Shown in pieces: positions 51,536 through 59,409 of a DNA stretch of 64,000 bases. Position numbers and translations under genes: made by a program. The notes beneath the pieces are model-generated. The model worked only from the letters and a program-made list of their open reading frames with translations, did no database searches and was not told the origin of the DNA. Each line of letters starts with the position of its first letter. Position 1 is the stretch's first letter. The DNA is from Dactylosporangium sp. AC04546 (GTDB lineage: Bacteria; Actinomycetota; Actinomycetes; Mycobacteriales; Micromonosporaceae), in contig NZ_JAHYSG010000002.1 of NCBI RefSeq assembly GCF_022095675.1, positions 217,151 through 281,150 on the forward strand. Direction: 5' to 3'.

Positions 51536-51561
51536 TGGGCGCCTCTCCGGGCGCCCATTTT
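51536..51561 (+). terminator. Intrinsic terminator
   Basis: TGGGCGCC (51536-51543), loop TCTCCG, GGCGCCCA (51550-51557), then TTTT (51558-51561). This is a clear rho-independent terminator 14 bases after the lipoprotein stop. Confidence 0.88.
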
Positions 51562-51732
51562 CCCACCGCACAAGGGTCCGTGTTCTTCCTCCACATGGAA
51601 GGAGAACGCGGACCTTTCTGTGCCGCAGGTGGTCTCGAACGGCGACACCTGGGGAGCCACAACGAAAGCCGCGGCGACCGTTGTCCCGGTCGTCAGCCGT
51701 GGAGCGCAACGGTCAATGCGTTCCGTCGCTTC

Positions 51733-53328
51733 TCACGATGCGGGTCGCGAGGCGTCGAGCAGTTCCTGGATCGTCACCAGCTTCTGCCGGGGCCGCGAAG
51801 CCTCCCGCCCGCGGCGCTTCTCCTCCAGGTCGATCCGGCCCCAGGCGGCCTTGTCGAGCAGATCCTCGACGCGGTCGCGCAGCAGCTTCCCGAAGTCCTC
51901 GGCCGAACCGGTCGGATCGGCCAGCCGGTCCGCCCCCAGGTCCTGCAGGATGCTGTCCACGGTCTCCTCGGCGTCCTGCTTGTTGCTGCCGATGACGCCC
52001 CGCGGGCCTCGCTTGATCCATCCGGAGCAGTAGACCCCGTCCACCGCCTCGTCACGCCCCGGGTCGACCACCCGGCCGGCCTCGTGCGGGAGCGTGGCGG
52101 TGACCTCGTCGAACGGCAGGCCGTCGACGCGGGCGCCGCGGTACCCGATGGCCCGTAGCACCAGCGAGGTCTCGATCCGTTCGGTGCCACCGTCCGGACG
52201 GCGGAAGACGACCGCCTCGACCCGCTCCTCACCCTCGATCGCCAGTGGCTCCAGCCCGAACCGGAACCGGATCACCTTGCCCGCGGCGCCGCCACGACCG
52301 GCCGCGCGCAGCAGGAAAGCCTGCTTGCGGTCGCCGTCGTGTTCGCCGACCTCGCCGGCCTCGGCGAGCACAGTGATCCCCTCGACCTGGTCGAGCGCCA
52401 GCAGCTCGCCCTGCGAGTACGCCGCGTGCTCCGGGCCCCGCCGGGCGACGACCACCACCTCGGACACGTTGCTCGAGGCCAGAGCGTCGACCGCGTGCTG
52501 GGCCATGTCGGTGGCGGAGAGCTCGCCGGCCGGCCGCAGCAAGATCCTGGCCACGTCCAGGGCGACGTTGCCGTTGCCGATCACCACGACTCGGTCGCCG
52601 TCCAGCGCGAAGCTCTCCCCGACGTGGTCCGGATGCCCGTTGTACCAGGCCACGAAGGTCCGGGCGGCGTGCACGCCGGCGAGGTGCTCGCCGGCGACGC
52701 CCAGCTTGCGGTCATCGGGGGCGCCGCCGGCCCAGAGCACGGCGTGGTGGTACCACAGCAGTTCCTCGATGGTGAGGTCCCGGCCGACCTCGACGTTGAA
52801 ATAGCTCGTCACGGTTGGCCGGGACAGGACACTGCCGAACCGGTCGGCCATCTTCTTGGTGGTCGCGTGGTCGGGGGCGACGCCGGCCCTGACCAAACCG
52901 AACGGCGTGGGCAGCCGCTCGAGCATGGTCACCGAAACGCCCTTGATGTCGCTCAGGGCCCCGGCCGCGTAGCAGGCCGCCGGCCCGGTGCCGACGATCG
53001 CGACGCGCAGCTCGGGCCGGTGGGCCGGCAACACCCTGCGGGTGAAGGAGGGCGTGCCGACGCCGACCAGCGGGTTGGTGGCGAAGTACTCGGCGTTGAT
53101 CTCGAGGTACTCCGAGAGATGCTCCGGCAGACCCCAGTCCGTGTGCACGGCCTCGACCGGGCACTCGTCGAAACACGCCCCGCAGTCGATGCACGTGGCC
53201 GGGTCGATGTAGAGCTGCTCGGTGGTGTTGAAGTCTGCGTCCCCAGGCCTCGGACGGATGCACTGGACCGGGCAGACGGTGATGCACGAACCGTCGTTGC
53301 AGCAGCCCTTCGAGATCACGTACGTCAT
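51733..53328 (-). CDS. fprB: Ferredoxin-NADP reductase with N-terminal ferredoxin domain (FprB-like)
   Basis: A 531-residue adrenodoxin-reductase-type flavoprotein fused to an N-terminal two-cluster ferredoxin. Cys 9/10, 15, 19, 23 and 46, 49, 52, 56 give the two clusters (GSCITVCPVQC and CIDCGACFDECP). The FAD loop is AIVGTGPAACYAAGAL, the NADP loop VIGNGNVALDVARILLRPAGE. This is the FprB architecture of mycobacteria. ATG 53328 (MTYVISKG) is clear because the iron-sulfur part starts at once. It is divergent from a P450/ferredoxin pair across 171 bases and is probably the electron source for it. Confidence 0.95.
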   Translation of the reverse strand: MTYVISKGCCNDGSCITVCPVQCIRPRPGDADFNTTEQLYIDPATCIDCGACFDECPVEAVHTDWGLPEHLSEYLEINAEYFATNPLVGVGTPSFTRRVLPAHRPELRVAIVGTGPAACYAAGALSDIKGVSVTMLERLPTPFGLVRAGVAPDHATTKKMADRFGSVLSRPTVTSYFNVEVGRDLTIEELLWYHHAVLWAGGAPDDRKLGVAGEHLAGVHAARTFVAWYNGHPDHVGESFALDGDRVVVIGNGNVALDVARILLRPAGELSATDMAQHAVDALASSNVSEVVVVARRGPEHAAYSQGELLALDQVEGITVLAEAGEVGEHDGDRKQAFLLRAAGRGGAAGKVIRFRFGLEPLAIEGEERVEAVVFRRPDGGTERIETSLVLRAIGYRGARVDGLPFDEVTATLPHEAGRVVDPGRDEAVDGVYCSGWIKRGPRGVIGSNKQDAEETVDSILQDLGADRLADPTGSAEDFGKLLRDRVEDLLDKAAWGRIDLEEKRRGREASRPRQKLVTIQELLDASRPAS

Positions 53329-53499
53329 CGGCGGTGGTCTCCGTGGTCGTTGAAAGCCTTTGGACAAGAAGACAACACAGTAATCCAAGACCACAATATG
53401 GACCACTCTGGCCAGGACTTTCTAGATTGACGACGCATCTTTGTTGTGCCACAGTCGTGTGCGAACATGCTTACGGTCCCCCGGCAGTGAGGAGCTGGC

Positions 53500-54708
53500 A
53501 TGAGCGCGCCGACCGACGTCGTCGTCACCGACTTCGATCACCATTCGGCGAAGTTCGCCGCCCGTCCGTTCGAGGTCCTGGCGGAGCTGCGCGACGCCGC
53601 CCCGGTGGCCTGGTCGACGGCGCACGGCGGCTTCTGGGTGATCACCGACCACGGGAACGTGGTCGAGGGCCTGGCCGACTACGCCACGTTCTCCTCCACA
53701 GCGGGCCCGGCCATCCCCGCCAACCCGTTCGGCACCCGCCACATCCCGGTGGCGTTCGATCCCCCGCTGCACGCTCTGTACCGCAAGGTGCTCAACGAGT
53801 GGTACAGCAGGGCTGAGATCGCCCGGCGTGAGCCCGAGATCAAGGCCATGGTCGCGGAGATCGTCACCGGACTGCGGGAGCGAGGGAGCTGGGACTTCGT
53901 CTCCGACCTGGCCAACGTCTCCCCAGGGGCGGTCACCCTCGGGATCCTCGGCTGGGATGTCGCTCAACGCCTCGAACTGCTCGACGTGATGACCCGGTCA
54001 CTGCGCAACCAGGCGAACCCTGACCCCGAGGTCCAACAGCAGAACGCTCAACGGAACGTGTGGTTCCGGGAGCAGATCCTGCGCGAGGCGAATGAACGAC
54101 GGGCCGACCGGCGCGACGACCTCATGTCGGTGCTCGCGAACGACCCCATCGTCGACGGCCAGCCGCTCACCGACGAGGAGCTCGCCGACATGGTCGTCCT
54201 GCTCATTCTCGCCGGCTTCCACACCACCAGCGGTGCCCTCACGGCGCTGCTGGTCCACCTGGAGGAGTACCCCGACGACAAGCAGCGGCTCGACCAGGAC
54301 CGCAGCCTGATCCCGCACGCGATCGAGGAGATCGTGCGGATCTACTCCCCCGCCACCGCCCACGCTCGGAAGGTCACCCAGGACACGGAGTTCGGCGGCG
54401 TCACGATGAAGCAGGGGGACTGGACGCTCTTCGTCAACATGGCGGCCAACCACGACCCGGGAGCCTTCCCCGACCCCGAGCGGGTCGACCTCGACCGCAA
54501 CCGGGCCAAGAGCGTCGCCTTCGGCTGGGGCGTCCACCGCTGCCTGGGGCTGCACCTGGCCCGGCTGATCCTGCGGTTGGAGGTCGAGGCCGTGCTCGAC
54601 CTGCTGCCGGGGTACCGCATCGACGTCGACGCCGCCGTGCGCTCGGACCACATGGGACTCGGGTACTTCTACCTCTCGGTCCCGGCGAGCCTTCCCCAGG
54701 AGGCCTGA
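53500..54708 (+). CDS. Cytochrome P450
   Basis: A 402-residue P450. The I-helix reads LILAGFHTTSGALTALL, where the usual acidic residue before Thr is His (GFHTT). The K-helix is EEIVRIYSP, the heme loop FGWGVHRCLGLHLARL. ATG 53500 has GAGGAG upstream. Three bases separate it from the ferredoxin gene, and the FprB-like reductase is divergent, so reductase, ferredoxin and P450 make a complete chain. The His in place of Asp/Glu in the proton-relay position is unusual and may change its oxygen chemistry. Confidence 0.93.
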   Translation: MSAPTDVVVTDFDHHSAKFAARPFEVLAELRDAAPVAWSTAHGGFWVITDHGNVVEGLADYATFSSTAGPAIPANPFGTRHIPVAFDPPLHALYRKVLNEWYSRAEIARREPEIKAMVAEIVTGLRERGSWDFVSDLANVSPGAVTLGILGWDVAQRLELLDVMTRSLRNQANPDPEVQQQNAQRNVWFREQILREANERRADRRDDLMSVLANDPIVDGQPLTDEELADMVVLLILAGFHTTSGALTALLVHLEEYPDDKQRLDQDRSLIPHAIEEIVRIYSPATAHARKVTQDTEFGGVTMKQGDWTLFVNMAANHDPGAFPDPERVDLDRNRAKSVAFGWGVHRCLGLHLARLILRLEVEAVLDLLPGYRIDVDAAVRSDHMGLGYFYLSVPASLPQEA

Positions 54709-54711
54709 GCC

Positions 54712-54921
54712 ATGCGGATCGGCATCGACCCCGGCGCCTGCGAGGGCAACGCCGTCTGCGAGGCCCTGGCGCCGATGGTCTTCGAACTCGACGACCGTGC
54801 CCAGGCACGGGTGATCGACGACGTCGTCGCTACTGACGGCTCGGTGCCGGACGAGCATCGGCCGCTCGTGGAGCGAGCCGCCGAGGGGTGCCCCCGGCTG
54901 GCCATCCAGATATCGAGGTAG
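54712..54921 (+). CDS. Small 3Fe-4S-type ferredoxin, P450 partner
   Basis: A 69-residue ferredoxin. Cys10, Cys16 and Cys60 (ACEGNAVC and EGCPRLAI) fit the 3Fe-4S ligand set, with Asn13 at the place where a fourth ligand or a variable residue (His, Tyr, Cys) sits. It starts three bases after the P450 stop, with AGGAG inside the P450 end, so it is co-translated and almost surely its electron donor. Confidence 0.93.
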   Translation: MRIGIDPGACEGNAVCEALAPMVFELDDRAQARVIDDVVATDGSVPDEHRPLVERAAEGCPRLAIQISR

Positions 54922-54946
54922 GGCCGGTACGTCCGGTGCCGAGCAG

Positions 54947-56311
54947 TCAGTCCAGGCGGACCGTGACCGTCTTCGGGCGCTGGTACTCCGTCAGCGCCAG
55001 CACGCTGAGGTCTGTGCCGTGGCCCGATCCCCGCCGGCCGCCGTGGGGCAGTTCGGCGGTCTGCTCCAGGTGACAGTTCACCCAGACCTCACCACAGTCC
55101 AGTTCGCCGGCGACGCGCAGGGCCACGCCGACCGCGCTCCCCCACACACTCGCCGCGAGGGCCTGGGGCACGGAGTTGGCCAGGGCGATCAGGCCGTCGA
55201 CGTCGTCGGCGGCCTGCACGGTGAGGGCCGGGCCGAACATCTCCCGCGTCACAGCGGGGTCGTCCGGCGGCAGGTCGGCCAGGATCAGCCCGGCGCGCCA
55301 GAAGCCGTCCGTCTCGCCGTCGGCCAACGCCAGCGGGCCGGATCGGCGCACGCCGGCCATGGACTCCGCCGCGATCGCGTCGAAGCGGGCAAGCTGATCG
55401 GGGTTGTTCAGCGGGCCGAAGTCCGGGCCGGCGCGGCGGGCGCTCATCGCGGCGGCGAGTCGTTCGACGGCTTCGTCGTGGTGGGACCGCAAGGTGAGGA
55501 CCCGGGCCGGGGCCGCACAGCTCTGGCCCGCGTTGTAGGTGCAGGCCGCCACGATCGCGGCGTACGTGTCGTCGGGTGCGTCGGGCAGCACCACCGCGGC
55601 GCAGTTGCCGCCGAGTTCCAGGCTGACCCGGCGCAGCCCGGCGCGGGTCACGACGTCGAGGCCGCCGGCCTGGCTGCCGGTGAAGGCGACCGCGTCGACG
55701 GCCGCGCCGACCAGCAGGCGTCCGGTGCCCCGATCTCCCGGCAGGGCGACGAGCACGCCGGGGCCGAGTGTCTCGGCGGCGTGCCGCGCCAGCAGGACGG
55801 CGGTGTCGGGGGTGGTCTGGGCCGGCTTGAGCACGACCGTGTTGCCGGCGGCGAGGGCCGGGCCGAGCCGCCAGGCCGCCATCAGCAGCGGATAGTTCCA
55901 CGGCACGATCGCGGCGACGACGCCGATCGGTTCCCAGCGCACCCAGCTCTCGCGCCCGGGGAGCCGTTGGCCCGCCGCCGGGGTCAGGTCGGCGCGCACC
56001 GCACCGGCGTAGAAGCGCAGCACGTCGGCCGCCTGCAGCACCTCGGCACGGGCGTCCACAACGGACTTCCCGGTGCCCGCGACCTCCTGCCGCACGTACA
56101 GCTCGATCTGCGTCTCGATGGCGGCGACGAGCGCGAGGAGGCGATGCGAGCGCTCCTTGGCGGTCAGGCCGGCCCACGTGCCGAGGGCGCCACGCGCCGC
56201 GGCCACCGCCGCCGTGACCTCGTCGGGCCCGCCGGGCGCGAGCTGCGTGCGGACCTGCCCGGTCCGGGGGTCGCTCAGGTCAAGTGGCTGTACCGGCGGG
56301 AAGGTGATCAC
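54947..56311 (-). CDS. Aldehyde dehydrogenase, coupled to asparagine-synthetase-like gene
   Basis: A 454-residue ALDH, somewhat short. IVPWNYPLLMAAWRLGPAL, VVLKPAQTTPDTAV, the Glu in VSLELGGNCAAVV and the Cys in YNAGQSCAAPARV are all present, so it should be active. Its betaine-aldehyde/gamma-aminobutyraldehyde-like sequence and the C-terminal HLEQTAELPHGGRRGSGHG suggest amino-aldehydes (inference). GTG 56311 overlaps the upstream stop as GTGA (4 bases), so translation is coupled. Last gene of the six-gene minus-strand operon. Confidence 0.92.
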   Translation of the reverse strand: MITFPPVQPLDLSDPRTGQVRTQLAPGGPDEVTAAVAAARGALGTWAGLTAKERSHRLLALVAAIETQIELYVRQEVAGTGKSVVDARAEVLQAADVLRFYAGAVRADLTPAAGQRLPGRESWVRWEPIGVVAAIVPWNYPLLMAAWRLGPALAAGNTVVLKPAQTTPDTAVLLARHAAETLGPGVLVALPGDRGTGRLLVGAAVDAVAFTGSQAGGLDVVTRAGLRRVSLELGGNCAAVVLPDAPDDTYAAIVAACTYNAGQSCAAPARVLTLRSHHDEAVERLAAAMSARRAGPDFGPLNNPDQLARFDAIAAESMAGVRRSGPLALADGETDGFWRAGLILADLPPDDPAVTREMFGPALTVQAADDVDGLIALANSVPQALAASVWGSAVGVALRVAGELDCGEVWVNCHLEQTAELPHGGRRGSGHGTDLSVLALTEYQRPKTVTVRLD

Positions 56312-58026
56312 ACCACATCGTAGGCACGCAGCCACAGCTCCAGGGTGAGCACCAGCCACACCTTGCCGCCCTGGCGCGGCAGCAGGGCGCCCTCCCCGCG
56401 CAGCCAGGCGCGGATCGTCACCGGGTCGAACAGGCCGCTCGCCCGGCTGCCCAGGAGCACGTCGTCGGCGAGCTCCCGCAGCGGCCCGCTCAGCCACTGC
56501 TGCACCGGCACCCGCATCCCGGACTTCGGACGGTCCACGATGGTGGCCGGCAGCAGATCGCGCACGGCTTCCTTGAGGATCCACTTCTCCTCGGTACCGG
56601 CGAGCTTGAGCCGTGGCGGGATCGTGAACGCGTGGTCGATCACCTGCCGGTCGAACAGCGGGGCGCGCCCCTGCAGCCCGCACGCCGCCGTGAGCCGCTC
56701 CACCTTGGTCAGGATGTGATGCGCGCCCTTGGTGCGCAGGTTGCAGTGCAGCAGCCGGTTCAGATGTGAGCGCATCGTGCCCGGCGACAGGTACGGCACG
56801 ACGAACCGCTCAGGCCCCGGCTCGGCGGCAAGCGCCTGCAGCGCGTCGGCGGCCAGCAGCGCCGGCAGGTCCTGGTAGCACTTGCGATAGGAGCGTAGGT
56901 AGGCCAGCGCGCGGGCGTCGGGCGCCGGGTCGTCGCGGTGCAACTCGTAGAGCAGCATCGGCAGGTTCTTCGGGCCGCCGAAGACCGGGTCGCCGCCCTC
57001 GCCGTTGAGCACCACGCGGATCCCGTCGGCGGCGACCGCCTCGGCGAGCATGAGGTTGGGCACCGTCAGCGGGTCGCCGACCGGGCTGTCCAGCAGCGCG
57101 ACGGCGTCGGCGAGCCGGGAGGCGACCGCCTCGCCGGACACGTTGAGCACCCGGTGGCGGGTGTGGCAGTGGGTCGCGACGAGACCGGAGTAGGCCAGTT
57201 CGTTGGGCAGCTCGTGGCCGAAGCCGATGGAGTAGGTATGCACGTCCTGGTCGTGCAGCTTGGCGGCGAGCGCGGTCACCAGGCTGCTGTCGACGCCGCC
57301 GGACAGCAGGACCGCGACCGGTTCGGCCGCGGGCAGCCGGTGGCTCGTCGCCCGTTCCAGCAACGCCCGCAGCGTGGCGGCGTGCACGTCGGCCGGGGTG
57401 GCGTCGTCGAGCGCCTCGGTGGGCTCCCAGAAGCATTCCTCGTGGACGGTGCCGTCGGCGCGCAGCCGCCGGATGCGGCCGGGGAGCATCTCGTGCACGC
57501 CCCGCAGCAGCGTCTCGTCGCCGGGCAGGTAGGCGAACGTCAGGAAGGACCGCACCGCGGCGAGGTTGAGCCCGGTGGTCAGCGCCGGCCAGCGGCGCAG
57601 CGCACGCAGCGAGGTCGAGGCGGCCCAGCGGTCGCCGGCGCGGGCATGGAACATCGTCCGGGTACCGGCGTGGTCGCGCAGGAGGACGAGCTCCGCGCCG
57701 TCGGTGATCGCGAGCACGAACATCCCGTCGGCGGCGCGGACGCCGGCCGCGCCGATCCGGGCGTACAGACGCAGCAGCACCTCCCCGTCGGGCCGGTCGG
57801 GCGGCACCGGGTCGCCGGCCGCCGCCAGGACGGCGAGCAGCTCGGCCCGGTTGTGCAGGACGACCTCGCCGACGGCGTGCAGCCCGCCGGCCGTGAACGG
57901 GCCCTCCGCGAAACCCGGCTCGGATTCCACGAAGCCGAGCGCGGCGGCGCCGGACTCCACCGCCGGGCGGGCGCCGAGGGCGGGCAGCGCCGCCCGATCG
58001 CCCAGGATCGCTGCGATTCGTGGCAC
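56308..58026 (-). CDS. Asparagine-synthetase-like enzyme lacking the glutaminase cysteine
   Basis: A 572-residue AsnB-family protein. The C-terminal synthetase has the PP-loop LLSGGVDSSLVTALAA and later VLNGEGGDPVFGG. The N-terminal class II amidotransferase-like domain is present (GEVVLHNRAELLAVLAAAG), but the protein starts MPRIAAILG instead of the MCG that supplies the nucleophilic Cys2. It therefore cannot hydrolyse glutamine. Related enzymes without Cys2 make other amide bonds (beta-lactam synthetase, lasso cyclase). GTG 58026 follows AGGAG. Substrate unknown; coupling with the ALDH hints at an amino acid or amino-aldehyde substrate (inference). Confidence 0.9.
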   Translation of the reverse strand: MPRIAAILGDRAALPALGARPAVESGAAALGFVESEPGFAEGPFTAGGLHAVGEVVLHNRAELLAVLAAAGDPVPPDRPDGEVLLRLYARIGAAGVRAADGMFVLAITDGAELVLLRDHAGTRTMFHARAGDRWAASTSLRALRRWPALTTGLNLAAVRSFLTFAYLPGDETLLRGVHEMLPGRIRRLRADGTVHEECFWEPTEALDDATPADVHAATLRALLERATSHRLPAAEPVAVLLSGGVDSSLVTALAAKLHDQDVHTYSIGFGHELPNELAYSGLVATHCHTRHRVLNVSGEAVASRLADAVALLDSPVGDPLTVPNLMLAEAVAADGIRVVLNGEGGDPVFGGPKNLPMLLYELHRDDPAPDARALAYLRSYRKCYQDLPALLAADALQALAAEPGPERFVVPYLSPGTMRSHLNRLLHCNLRTKGAHHILTKVERLTAACGLQGRAPLFDRQVIDHAFTIPPRLKLAGTEEKWILKEAVRDLLPATIVDRPKSGMRVPVQQWLSGPLRELADDVLLGSRASGLFDPVTIRAWLRGEGALLPRQGGKVWLVLTLELWLRAYDVV

Positions 58027-58055
58027 GGGATCTCCTGATGGGGCGGCGGGTCGGT

Positions 58056-58553
58056 TCAGCCGAAGTCGTCGTCGGAGCCGCCGTCATCGTCGTCGGTCCA
58101 GCTGCCGCTGTCGCCGCCGGAGTCTCCGGACGAGGATGAGGACGCCGCCTGCTGCTGCGCCTGCTGGCGCAGCTGCTCTTCCTCCGCCGCCGACATCATC
58201 AGCGGCGGTGCGAGGACCGCACCGAGCAGGGCGCCGGCGCCGGCCGCGGCGAGGATGGCGCCGGTGCGCCCGCCGTAGGACGTGCGGTTGACGGTCAGGG
58301 TCCCGTCGCCCCACGCGGTCCGGCCGTAGCCCTGGTCGCGGCCGTACACGACCTCACCGGTGGCGTACTGCCGTTTGATGACGCGCTGGCCGAGGGCCTC
58401 GTCGACGCCGCCACGCCCGAAGTTGTCACGCCATTCCACGATCCGGTCGCCGGCCCGGCGCCGCCACTCCTCGCGACCGTCCGCGAACCGACGGTGCACG
58501 CTGCGATCGCTGAGCAGCTCGTCGGTGAAGGTGATCTCCCGGTACTGGCTCAC
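58056..58553 (-). CDS. Hypothetical single-TM protein with acidic tail
   Basis: A 165-residue protein. Residues about 1-95 form a beta-rich repeat-like domain (FADGREEWRRRAGDRIVEW, VIKRQYATGEVVYGRDQGY), resembling short strand repeats. One hydrophobic segment (AILAAAGAGALLGAVLAPPL, about 103-122) follows, then a Gln/Ser-rich linker and a tail of Asp, Gly and Ser to the C-terminus. No signal peptide, so the N-domain is probably cytoplasmic. ATG 58553 is 10 bases after the upstream stop. I do not recognise a named family. Confidence 0.8.
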   Translation of the reverse strand: MSQYREITFTDELLSDRSVHRRFADGREEWRRRAGDRIVEWRDNFGRGGVDEALGQRVIKRQYATGEVVYGRDQGYGRTAWGDGTLTVNRTSYGGRTGAILAAAGAGALLGAVLAPPLMMSAAEEEQLRQQAQQQAASSSSSGDSGGDSGSWTDDDDGGSDDDFG

Positions 58554-58563
58554 AGCACTCCCG

Positions 58564-59409
58564 TCATGCGGCCGGCCATGTCATGAAGCCCGCGGCCTGG
58601 AGCTGGCGCAGGCGGGCGGACTTTCGGCGGGTCCGGGCCTGGCCGCGCACCAGGCGGTGCACGGTCCGCAGCAGGCGGGCAGGGTTGACCGCGGCGACCT
58701 CCACGATCCGGCCGGCGTCCAGCCGGCGCAGCTCCCATGGTTCCAGGCCGTCGGGTGGTGCGGGGTCGCCGGTGCGGCCACGCTGCCCGCGTGGCGCCGT
58801 GGTCAGGTGCAGCGCCGCGGCGTGCGCAGGGCGCAGCCCCAGCGGGTGCACCCGCACGTCACCGGCCCATCGCCGGACGTCCTGGACGGCGGCATACCCC
58901 GCCGTGCTGGCATCGTGCAGCACGTGGACGGCGGTGTCCGCGGCCCGTCGCAGCGCCGCGGTCAGGCGCGGGTCGAGCGGCAGGTCACGCAGCGCGACGA
59001 CGGGGCAGGCCGACTCCATGTGCAGGTCGTTGGCCAGCAGCATGCCGGCGATCGCCGGGTCCTGGCAGACCAGCAGCCGGGGCAGGCCATAGTCGTAGAG
59101 GTCCGGAACGTCGTCGGGCGGGCCGGGCCGGGTCGTCGCGTCTGCCGCATCGTGGAGCAGGCCCGGCACCGGACCGTGGCGGCGCAGCGCCGCGAGGTAC
59201 CGCTCGTAGCCGATCAGCGGGGGCAGCATGACCGGGAACCAGCGCGGCAGGCGGTTCGACGGCAGCAGCACTCGGCACAGCTCGTAGTACAGCTGGCGAC
59301 GGGTGAAGCGGATCCGGCCCGGCGCGCCGGCCTGGGCGATGGCGCGGTCCAGGGTCCGGTCCAGGGTCCGGCCCAGGGTCCGGTCCAGGGCGCGATCCAG
59401 GGCGGTCAC
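58564..59409 (-). CDS. Hypothetical protein with Toprim-like core, paralog of 59406-60416
   Basis: A 281-residue soluble protein. It begins with five LDRA/LDRT-type four-residue repeats (4-23). FTRRQLYYELCR (35-46) resembles the winged-helix motif of topoisomerase VI A-like proteins. LLVCQDPAIAGMLLANDL, then VLHDASTAGYAAV (about 163-175), has the strand-helix spacing of a Toprim domain, but with DAS where DxD is expected. It ends in GFMTWPAA. The protein at 59406-60416 shares FTxxQLxY, HDASxxG, GLRP and the GFMTWPA end. GTG 59409 overlaps the upstream stop by 4 bases. Toprim assignment is inference; catalytic acids look incomplete. Confidence 0.78.
   Translation of the reverse strand: MTALDRALDRTLGRTLDRTLDRAIAQAGAPGRIRFTRRQLYYELCRVLLPSNRLPRWFPVMLPPLIGYERYLAALRRHGPVPGLLHDAADATTRPGPPDDVPDLYDYGLPRLLVCQDPAIAGMLLANDLHMESACPVVALRDLPLDPRLTAALRRAADTAVHVLHDASTAGYAAVQDVRRWAGDVRVHPLGLRPAHAAALHLTTAPRGQRGRTGDPAPPDGLEPWELRRLDAGRIVEVAAVNPARLLRTVHRLVRGQARTRRKSARLRQLQAAGFMTWPAA
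59341..59400 (-). repeat. Five 12-base coding repeats
   Basis: CTGGACCGGACC and close variants occur five times in a row at the 5' end of the gene, encoding LDRA, LDRT, LGRT, LDRT, LDRA. Twelve-base units keep the frame, so copy number could vary without breaking the gene. Confidence 0.85.

Noticed and set aside
54947..58026. Lasso peptide or beta-lactam cluster
   Set aside because: The AsnB-like enzyme lacks Cys2 as in those systems, but no precursor peptide, B-protein protease/RRE or carboxyethylarginine synthase is nearby.
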